From Stachybotrys elegans (taxonomy: Eukaryota > Ascomycota > Sordariomycetes > Hypocreales > Stachybotryaceae), in contig JAGPNK010000021.1 of assembly GCA_020746835.1 (NCBI GenBank), positions 124,001-188,000 of the forward strand: a DNA stretch of 64,000 bases, written 5' to 3'. Of the stretch, positions 55,259-64,000 are shown one piece after another. Both the position numbers and the translations under genes were made by a program. Position 1 is the stretch's first letter. The number at the start of each line of letters is the position of its first letter. Below the pieces are notes generated by a model. The model was not told the DNA's origin, made no database searches, and worked only from the letters and a program-made list of their open reading frames with translations.

Positions 55259-57267
55259 CTAGCAGCCTGCAGGAACAGTAAAGTCCTCCGTACGGGAAGA
55301 GGTAGAGTACCTGGCGTTGGGACCCAGACCTCGCTTAGCAAAGGCCGTCCACAACAGGCAGTTGTTGGCACCTCCAGTGAGGGCGCGGTCGGCGTCGATG
55401 ATGGCAGCACGGGCAGTCACAAAGTTGGGGCTGCAAGGCTGCAGGGCCAAGGCGTCGGTGACAAGCTGGAGGGCCAGGAACTTTCCGTCGGTGGGAACTC
55501 CCTGAGAGTCGAAGACGGGGAAGGTAGCCGTGCTCTTGCCGTATCTGTCAATGAGGTTCCACATGACCTCGTAGAGGATGGTGGCCCAGATGGTTCCGAT
55601 GAAGTGAACGGCGCTCTGTCCGTTGGCAGACCTGTAGGTCAAGGGGTTGGTGGTCAAGCTCGTCGAGTAAGGGTACTGGCGAATTCCGACGCCGTTGTTA
55701 ACCCAAGCACCCATGGGGTAGTTGGTTGCGCGGGTGTCGGCAGCCTTGAGACGGATCGCTGTGGCATAGAAATCAGACCAACCCTCACCCATACCACCGG
55801 CCTCAGTGGTCGACAGGCAACCGGAGTTGCTGGGACCTCCCGTCAGACGGTTGGACACTGGAACGGACGTTAGCCTCAGTCATAGTATTTGGGTGGGGGA
55901 TACATACAGCCGTGGGTGTATTCGTGAATGACAACACCAGCCTCGAACGAGCAGTCGCGGCGGGGGGTAGATCGGGTCCAGATGTACATGCGCATGCGGC
56001 CGTTCTGGCCATCGACAGGCGTGGCAAAGTTGGCGTTGTTAGTGCCCGAGCCATCCTGAGCATTGAGGATGACAAAGTCGTTTCCGCGGCCGCCCTGGTT
56101 GTTGTTGTTAAGCTCGAAGTTGCCGGCGAGCTCGGTAAAGCCCAGGGTGTACAGCACGTCGTGGAACACGTTGGCGGTGTAGAAGAGCTGCGTGATGGAA
56201 GCATCGCGGTAGTTGGTGGGGGTGGTATCCGTCAGCGAGAAGGGATACTGGAAGTTGCGCGCCGAGCTAGTGGGACGGTAATTGTCAAGGTACGCGCTAC
56301 CACCGCTGGGGTTGACCTGGGAGATGCCGTTGTTTCCACGGGTCACGGTGTAGTTGTTGGTACCGTCGCCATGCCAGCTGAACTCGGAAGCGCCGATCAG
56401 CCATGGGTCGGTGACGACAACCCGGCTTCCCTCGGTGGGGTCGTTGACTCCCCAAGGGTAGACCTCGTAGGTTGCAAAGTCGGCGACGTAGTCGACGACA
56501 CCGTGGATGTGCTCCCCCCTGGCGTCGATGTAGGTGAGCAGCCAGTTGTCCACGACGTCGGTTTCAATACGCCACGTGAGAGCCAAGGTGCCATCCGCCT
56601 TGGCAAAGTAGACGAGGCGAGCTTCGGGGTCTTGCTCAGCTCCCGATGTTCCCTTGATGAAGTACTGCTCCGTCTCCTCCTTGGCCTCGGCGGTGGCTTC
56701 CTCTGCCTCGACGGGAAGGCTCAGGACGCCGATAGCACCCCGGAGCGCAACTACAGGGTCGTTGAAATCGCGCTTCTGAAGAGGGCTGACTTCGGGAACC
56801 TTGCCCGAGAAGAAGCTGTTGCCGTACGAGAAGATGGTGCCGTCAGGGCTCACCTAGTTCTTGTCAGTGGACGCGACGTGTCGGAACTTGGGGCGCCAGC
56901 TTACATTGACGTTGAAGTCGGCGTTGTCAATGTCGACTCCGTGAAGAGTCTGCTTGAAGTTGACATGGGCGATTCCGTTCTTGCCAACGTAGTGGTCGCC
57001 GACAACGCGGAACTCTGCATCAGGGGCAACCGACTTGACCAGCTCAGTCGCCGTCTCGACATAAGTGTCACGCTTGGCCATCTTCTTGACGATCTCGGAT
57101 TCTTGAGCGACCTCCGACTCAGTGTAGTCAGACAACGCTGGCAGACGGAAGCTCTCAATGTCGATCCCACGCTTGGACAGCTGGACCTCATTGGGGAGAA
57201 CCCGCTGAGGGTGGGCTTGGACATTGGCAGCAAGGCCAACGAGGCCGAGAACAGCAATCGACTTCAT
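55259..57267 (-). CDS. fungalysin (M36) extracellular metalloprotease
   Basis: Three exons, 57267-56905, 56853-55908 and 55857-55259; introns of 51 and 50 bases; 635 residues. Signal peptide [18 protein letters not shown], then an FTP-type propeptide ([31 protein letters not shown]) of about 230 residues. The protease domain holds the zinc motif HEYTHG (H431, E432, H435) and the third ligand in GMGEGWSDF (E461). HEYTHG and LSNRLTGGP become adjacent only after splicing. Length and order match fungalysins of dermatophytes and Aspergillus (about 630-640). It degrades host or substrate proteins such as keratin, elastin or plant chitinases in known species. The propeptide must be removed for activity. 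Confidence 0.95.
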
Positions 57268-59823
57268 GTCTGGGGGCAGAGATGGGACTAGGAATCAGAG
57301 ATGAGATCGGATCTGCATAGAAGCATCTCTTTCAACCCGTCTGCTGGGCAAGGACGCCCTTTTATCATGGAAAAGAGACCAGCCTCCCATCATGGGATGG
57401 CCTCGACTCCTCACTCGAGCATCCGCTAACGCTTGCCATCTGCCGCAAAGAGAGCAAAAGTCATCTTACCACAGACCACGTACATCAGATGCCAAGTGGA
57501 CCAAAATGGCAACTCGCTGGCCAACTCGACTCAGAAGAAGAAGCTCCATAGGCCAGCGTGAATCTGGACCGAGATTCCTGCAGCAGCTTCTTGAGATGGT
57601 TGCTTGATAAGGGAAGGTGGCATTCAACGCTGATCACGCACACTTCCCACAAGCGCGAGAGATATGGCGTGCTATGCATGGCCATAGGAAGAGCGGACTT
57701 GGCTCAAGGTGCGATATCCGCAAGACATATATGCGATATCCGATATGACGGCTGTGGATCGACGACAATTGCAGCCAGCTCAAACTATGGGAAATCTCTG
57801 GATTACCTCAACTCGAGCACCAAAGCTGGCTTGCGGCTCTCCAATCTGATATGGCGTCTGCGGGATTAATCCTTGTAAAAACCACCTTGAATCTTGAGAG
57901 TATAAGAACCTGGTCGCGCGACTCGGCTACTTATTCGGGACTGGCTCCCTTTCTCATCCCGCCTGTGCGCCCACCTAACCCACAGGTTGCATCTCGTCTC
58001 AATAATGGCTCATGAGGAGGAAGACCTGGGACCTGCCGGATCCAGCGTGGCCCCCATCCCGATTACGAGAGTCGGGGGAGGCAGTTAAGCGCGCCCCAAC
58101 GTTCCCCGAACCACCAAACATTGGGGGGCATCCTGGTTGCCGGTTCCACTCGAGATAAGACAGGAGGCTACGCCCCGGACGAGCAGAATACCGCCACATC
58201 TTTTTCATGGTGTGCAGGCCATATCGAGAAGGTAGCAACCTCTATCCAAGATGCAATTGACGCTGATAGACAGTCGCCAGCAGTCTCGATAAATGCCGCC
58301 CTATCCGGACAGTCATGATTACGGTTGTTTCTGTTGTCGGATGGAGTTAAGAACATCTGGTGTGGTGAGATCCGATCCGCCGTTTCTGCTATTGCAATCA
58401 CAATCACAATCACAATCCAGTCGAGCATGGATTCTGTACGTCTCGTTTGGGCCGCCAGAGCCTGACCTCCCTCCACGGCAGACCTTGCAAGCGCCGCCCG
58501 TTTCAACCCACAACAAGCAGACGGCAAACATACCCGCATGGACTGAAGGCAAGGGAACGGACGAGCATCGGCTTCTGTAGGCTAAAAATTTCCGCACCAA
58601 CCCCTGTGGCGAGGGCGGCTCATCGCACCCTTGACTCAGTCGCCTTTACCCGTCCTTACCGCTTCTGCGATCCGCTACGTTTCACTCGCTACCCCAGATC
58701 CACCCAAGGCAACTGTTGGTCCTCGCCCGCTAATTTCCGTTGCAAACTGTTGCAACACGAGGCCACATACGGAGCACTCTTGAATACACTTGGTCAAAGA
58801 ACCTTTGACGAAAGAAATCACGGCAAACCCTCCAAATTGTTGCGCAGAGTTAGAGCAGAAGCGACCACGGTAGAGTCCGGGTGATGCCGAAGGCCACGCA
58901 GCCTTGCTGCATAGCAGACTTCCTCGTGCATAGTAGACTTCCCCCGGTGGTTCAGGAGAGAACATCTGTGTCAAATGACGGAAACATCCATGATCATCTT
59001 GAGGATGCCGTGCAGATCAGAAATTTTCTGACGCTACTCGTGTCGTTGAAGTTCGGATTTCTCCGTACGAGAACAGGCCATCCAGGAAATCTACCCACAT
59101 ACAACTTAGTGTGAGGTCTGAAGACAGAGCTTTAACCCTTGGGATCAAGGTACGCCTCGTTTCCGCACGACCCTGGTCCATGTTTAACTAAACCGCTTCT
59201 AGAAATGAGACGTCATGCGTCGTCGACGGCGTCGGTACTTGACTTCCCGTGCGTTTTACTCTTAGCTCTCATAATAAGGCAACGACTGACTCGTGGCTGG
59301 TTCGAGCTAAGCCTGGTCCCAGCGACACTCTAACGTCTGGGAGCCGTGCTTCATGCAAAAGCAGGTAGATCGCCTTCTGCCTTGTCCAGGAGTTTGATTG
59401 GACACGGATGTGAAGCAAGGCATGACACGGGCGGTCTTTCCCCGGTGTTATCGTACTACTGCCTGGCGCGGTTCACTAGACGTACTGAACCAGTCGCAAG
59501 TGACCAATAATTGCACTAGGGTTTGCCTAAGAATCACAATCTTGTTGACCTTGTCCGGGCGCAAGGCGGCTTGTTTCTGGCATTTATGGCCCTCGCTATG
59601 TCCGATATAGATGTGTGCTTCCGCCCAAACCTCTGCCTGTCATTAACATATAATCTTCCACGCCGTCTTGATGCCATGAGCCCCGAGTTTGGGTTCCCTT
59701 TTCTCAGCCTATTATTCTCACTTAATTTGTTGTCGAACAGCCTCTGCACTAGGACAGACCAACGGCTACTCTCTCCTCTTCTTTCCCTACCCTTTCGTCA
59801 ATATCAGCCTTAGGTTCGCTGCT
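57268..59823. other. intergenic region, 2.5 kb
   Basis: Promoter of the M36 gene on the left and of the PTH11-like gene on the right. A short CAATCA tandem repeat lies at 58395-58417. Frames up to 145 codons occur but overlap on both strands with no domain. No gene is supported. Confidence 0.5.
58395..58417. repeat. CAATCA tandem repeat (3.8 copies)
   Basis: Period-6 microsatellite of CAATCA in intergenic DNA. Confidence 0.7.
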
Positions 59824-61239
59824 ATGCAGCCCCTCAACAATGACACAAACATCTGCGTTGCTATATCCCTCGCATTTGCGACCGTCTTCACAGCCTGCCG
59901 ATTCTGGGCACGGTATTTGACCCAGGTCAAGTTATGGTGGGATGACTTTTTCGCGGGCCTTGCGTATGTAAGTTTGTTCTTCAACCTTGCCCCTTAACCT
60001 TAGAGTGATGCTGATGTAGGTTGTTCCAGCTGATTGCAGTCATTTGGTCGGTGGTCATTATCACTTGTTCGTTACTGTCGCCACGCTGGTTTCTTGCTCC
60101 CCACTGACGCTGACAATAGGGACATTCGTGGGCGGTCTTGGACAAGAGATCCATACACTTGATATGAGTCCCCACGAAGCAATCAGGCGGTCCAAAATCT
60201 TTGTCATCCTTGCCGAACTTTGCTACGCGTTCTCCCTCGTCTTCTCCAAATATGCCATCCTCGGCATGTATTGGAGACTCTTCAGCACATCCTCGATTCG
60301 ACTACCAATTCAAATCCTGCTCGGTGCCTCTACGGTGTGGATCATTATCCGAACGTTTATGACCATTTTTCATTGCGTTCCCCCGCAGGCCTTCTGGGAC
60401 GATACCATCGAGAATGCGCAGTGCAACATCAACAACTCCGACTTCTTTTTTGGCACAACTCTAACGCATTTACTGATCGACGTTGCGATACTTGTTCTTC
60501 CTGTCATGCAAGTCAAACAGTTGAAATTGCGGACTGGACAAAAGATTGGCGTCATTGGCCTCTTCATGTTTGGTGCTGTGTAGGATTCTCCATACCACGC
60601 CCTTCTCTCCTGACAATCCACTAAACTTCTCCTGCCAGGGTATGCGTGGCATCGATTGTCCTCATTGTCGCAGCCTCAGGCCTGAATAATAGATCGACCG
60701 AGTTGCCCTATGACATGACCACAATCATGATTCCGGCGACTGTGGAAATCGACTTCGCCATTGTCTCCGGTACGCTATCAATCCCAGAGTTGCTTATTTT
60801 AACAGGCTGACCGTCGATTCATCCAACAGCCTGCCTTCCAATGATGCGCCCAGTTATCCGATACACCTTCCCTGGCTCGGTGCTGGCGTCCGATGACCAC
60901 AGTAGCAACACGAGGGGTCACACAAAGACAGGAGGTGCGAGAACTGGCAATTCGATCAGACTGCGCTCGCTTACGCCGGCGATCGAACTCGACGATGATG
61001 TTTCAACCAAAGTTTTTGCCGACCGAAACTACGCACCGAGCTCCAGTACAACGGCTGATGTAGAGATGGGAGGCTATGGTCCAAGCCGGTCCGAGCAGTT
61101 AATATCGGGGCCTACCACTGTGATTGAAGTGACCGCCGGCAACAATGCGAGCACTACAAATCATGAAGAACCCGAGGAGGGTGGAATAAGGGTCATGAAC
61201 GAGACGAGGATCTCTTACGAGAACAAGAGGCACAGGTAG
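59824..61239 (+). CDS. PTH11-like seven-helix membrane protein (second copy)
   Basis: Five exons, 59824-59967, 60030-60066, 60120-60579, 60639-60769 and 60830-61239; introns of 53-62 bases; 393 residues. The family blocks are CRFWARYLTQVKLWWDDFFAGLAY, then spliced LIAVIWSVVIITWTFVGGLGQE, KIFVILAELCYAFSLVFSKYAILGMYWRLF, CNINNSDFFFGTTLTHLLIDVAILVLPV, RTGQKIGVIGLFMFGAVVCVASIV, and ATVEIDFAIVSACLPMMRPV. Seven helices and a cytosolic tail of about 120 residues rich in Ser, Thr and charged residues. Compared with the protein at 41712 the overall order is the same but identity is low, so these are old paralogues. Ligand unknown. The donor of intron 2 (GTTCGT) is unusual. Confidence 0.88.
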
Positions 61240-61373
61240 AAAGCATGATAATGATATCACTCGGAGTTGGTCTGTCACTGCTGCAAGAGTTGAGGCACTT
61301 GCTTATCTTACGTGCACGTAAAGCATGATTGAGCCTCAAACATCCTATCGCTCTGAAAATATGCAAGCAGTTC

Positions 61374-62701
61374 CTACGTGGCAGATATATTGCGCACGTT
61401 TTCCACATGGTCCGTCACCAAGCAGGTCCACTCTGGGCTGTCATGGTAGATGGTGAAGGTATCGTCATGAGTTGGGCCAGTACTGAGGGTTGTGCCAACC
61501 TGCCAAAAGCCATCACCCGCGATACCCTCGGTCTGAAGGGCCCATGTTTGCCACTCGCTCTCCACTTCACAGTGGCCTCTCGAAGAGGGAACGCCGTCTG
61601 AATAGCAAATTATTGTCAGTAAGGCCGGTAATCGGATCATGGGATCAGTGCTTGCCAGGAGTATTAGACTTACATTCTTCAAGGTAGCATGGCTTGCCGA
61701 AGGCTACACATTTCGATGCGTGTGACCTTATCCAATTATAGGCAAAACTCAAAGGAACACCCCCTGTATCGAGCACGAAGAATTAGCATCAAATCATTTC
61801 CCCAGGTGTTTGACCGCAAAGTCTCCCATTTCGGCGTCTTACACGTGGTAGGGTACATGTGGAATGTGCCAAAGTCGATGGTCTTGATCTGGAGGTTCCG
61901 GGCAAAGTCGGTGCCAAAAATGAGCCAATAGGGCGGCCAGACGTCGCCAGTGAGGCCTTGACCTTCGTCACCGATAGTAACCATGTGATATGGATCCAGA
62001 GACTTGATGTACTCGGACGTGGTGGTGGCCCAGTTGAAAATGTCGTCGGTGCTGCACAGCATACATCGAGGCTCGTTGGCCAGCTGCCAGGCGAAAATTG
62101 CTGGAGAAGCTGCATAGCGAGAAACAAGCTCCTTCACGTACAGTCGATACTGTGCCTGTGCGGGCTGATGCTTGTACCAGGTAGAGCCACCTGTTCCGAA
62201 AGCCGAAGTATACGCCGGAATGCCACCATAGTCTTGCCAGTGGTTTACAAATGGGATGATGAGCTTTAGACCACGCTTTTCAGCAGCTGCGACAACATAG
62301 TCCAGCCGTTGCAGCCCATTCGCTCCCGTGTTGATAATCGAGCCCGAACTCGACAGGTACTGGAACCACACTGTAGACGGGTCGGTTGGGATTGACGTAA
62401 CATCGTTGAACCCCCACGTCCGCAGCACCTTGATTCCGGATGCTTGCAGCTGGTCCATAGTCAAGTCAACATCGGCATTGTTGGTGAGGAAAGGGAGCCA
62501 GTAAGCATTTGTGCCGACAAGATATTCAGACCGGCCGTCAATGGTAAAGTGGGTGCCATTGGTGGTCGCAAATCCAGGAGGAACTGCTCGGCCTTCCAAA
62601 TGCGGCTGTTCATTGTCGATTCCCCTGGAAGCTTGCGCGATGGCGGCGCAAGTTGCGATTGTGGGCAAGCCGCACGCAATAAATGTCATCCAGAGCTTCA
62701 T
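61374..62701 (-). CDS. GH5 endo-beta-1,4-mannanase (GH5_7-like), secreted
   Basis: Three exons, 62701-61843, 61763-61674 and 61597-61374; introns of 79 and 76 bases; 390 residues. Signal peptide MKLWMTFIACGLPTIATCAA, then the GH5 barrel starting GFATTNGTHFTIDGRSEYLVGTNAYWL. The acid/base is in AWQLANEPRC (E210), typical of fungal mannanases, and the nucleophile in PCYLEEYGV (E316) of exon 2, joined to exon 3 by the intron. IGDEGQG and TFHMYPTTWGV fit family GH5_7. There is no CBM1 and no linker, unlike some relatives. The enzyme cuts beta-mannan or glucomannan in plant walls. The true 5' end is set by the signal peptide; a longer frame to 62785 has no support. Confidence 0.93.
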
Positions 62702-62768
62702 TTTGGCAGAGGTCGTATGGAATGCGACGACTGGACTGCAACGAAGATCCAATGGGGACAGGGACATA

Positions 62769-62776
62769 GATATATA
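62769..62776 (-). promoter_or_regulatory. TATA-like box of the mannanase gene
   Basis: TATATATC on the minus strand lies about 68 bases before the ATG at 62701. Confidence 0.4.
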
Positions 62777-64000
62777 ACATTGCATATATCTCCTGCACTA
62801 TACGTTTATCGATCGATAGCGTTACCCCGCTTCCATTACAACCTCCTCTGCAATGATGGATATTAGCCCAAATTAATGCCTCTGCCAATAGCCGATGGGT
62901 CTGGATTTTTCTTCGTCTTCTTTTTCTTCTTCTTTGGTCCACAGAGTTGATGGCTGCCGCAATGATAAGCTGGTTGAACCATTGCCTGCCTACACATCAG
63001 TAGCACGGGTAATAGTACACAAAAGCAGTTTTATATATCTTGCCAGCGACTTACAGTTTTCTTCTTTCGATTGCTACTCTACGAACCGCAGAATGTAGAA
63101 GCCTCTGGACCTGGCTTGGAGATTTTCTCTAGAAGTCACGTTTTAACTGTCCATACAGAGGTTCAGTGCTGCTTGCTCTAAGCGGAAGTCATTTGGATTG
63201 CGCATGCCCCACTGAACAAAGCCTTCAGTCACCAGCACTACGTGGTAAATTATGGCAAAAGATCTGAAGGTGAGAGCTTCATCCTTATCGCTATCATCGA
63301 TGCACGGATACTGGCGAGGGGATTTGTTCTGCCAAGCTAATATTAACAGGTGGATAGTGGGGCATTGGTAAGATGACGGTGATCAAAGCCCAATGCAAGC
63401 ATTACACTGATCATTTGCCTGCATGGGTCTTTATCCGGCCTATGCCGATGCCTCGGTACCGCAATGGGCCATGTGAAAAGGGGGCTCTTCAGCCTACCCT
63501 ACAAGACTGCATACTTTTCACCTTTCATCCTAACTGGCGAACAAGCACAAACAGAAAGATCTGTCCTCAGCATGGGCATTGCATCGATTCAGGCGGGTTA
63601 ATGATGTGGGGAGTAGACAGATTTCTGATTCTTCTTAACTGTCTATTGATAAACAACCCAAATTAAGTTGTGTCCTATCCCGCATTGGGATCCTTATCCT
63701 CACAACGTCCAAAGAACATACATTACTGTGTTTATTGATGGGAGATACAATAGCACATATTTTTTTGATAGGAACTCATGAGGTGAGGAGGTATAATTCA
63801 TGCTAATTTTATGTCCTTCATTCTTTATTTCGGTCGTCGAGTTCCTATAGATAATCACAGGCCTCAAACGTCTTTTATGTTGCTCTCGCAGGTCCAAAAC
63901 TAGTTCTTGAGAGCCGCTGTAGGCTAGCCAGCAGATTCGCAATGTCGTTTCCTTGATGTTCTTTGGCGTCTGACCAATGACACTTTTTTCTTCTTCTATT
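62777..64000. other. terminal intergenic region
   Basis: Distal promoter of the mannanase gene and 1.2 kb to the right edge. Includes a pyrimidine run at about 62908-62936. No gene can be supported, and no coding exon reaches the right edge. Confidence 0.5.

Noticed and set aside
55912..57291. 459-codon open frame antisense to the fungalysin gene
   Set aside because: It lies on the opposite strand of a complete M36 protease and crosses its introns; it has no domain. High third-codon G/C in the real gene leaves such shadows.
1..64000. CRISPR arrays, prophage, bacterial operons, origins or attachment sites
   Set aside because: The window has spliced eukaryotic genes throughout; no regularly spaced repeats or phage genes were seen.

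Overview
The window is a stretch of nuclear DNA from a filamentous ascomycete (Pezizomycotina). A Sordariomycete is my best guess, but the genus cannot be read from the sequence. The evidence is the gene style: many short GT-AG introns (mostly 44-97 bases) with recognisable CTAAC/CTGAC-type branch sites, TATA boxes 65-220 bases before start codons, and long A/T-richer intergenic gaps. The protein families are also typical of plant-associated or saprotrophic moulds: CBM1 modules, GH62, GH30, GH5 mannanase, tannase-type feruloyl esterase, fungalysin, PTH11-like receptors, and a bZIP/DUF3425 factor.

Layout. 0-11 kb: the tail of an unknown gene, a GH62-CBM1 arabinofuranosidase, a haem peroxidase with a striking Glu/His-rich insert, and a GH30 xylanase. 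11-14 kb: gene-poor, with a dispersed repeat. 14-24 kb: an unknown membrane protein, an unknown soluble protein, an epoxide hydrolase, a feruloyl esterase, a nucleotidyltransferase-like gene broken by a stop codon, and a calcineurin-type phosphoesterase. 26-31 kb: a small 8-cysteine secreted protein, a secreted parallel beta-helix protein, and a bacterial-type glutaminase with a C-terminal STAS-like region. 31.7-47 kb: a ten-exon sugar-porter MFS transporter, an SDR, a bZIP-type regulator, a P450, a PTH11-like membrane protein and a secreted berberine-bridge-type FAD oxidase. 47-52 kb: an unknown membrane protein, a paraoxonase-like esterase and an SRPBCC protein. 54-57 kb: two secreted zinc proteases (M43 and M36) facing each other. 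59-63 kb: a second PTH11-like protein and a GH5 mannanase.

How they fit together. Five secreted enzymes attack xylan, arabinoxylan, ferulate esters, mannan or possibly lignin-like substrates, and the MFS transporter could import released sugars. The run SDR - bZIP - P450 - receptor - FAD oxidase has the content of a small tailoring or catabolic cluster, but no PKS, NRPS or terpene backbone gene is present. The 484-base promoter shared by the SDR and the bZIP gene holds three copies of one CATGAGCAG-type motif; this is the best lead for an undescribed regulatory unit.

Gene models were assembled by hand from splice signals and checked for frame. Intron edges are supported by frame and by family conservation recalled from general knowledge; no alignment or transcript data were available.
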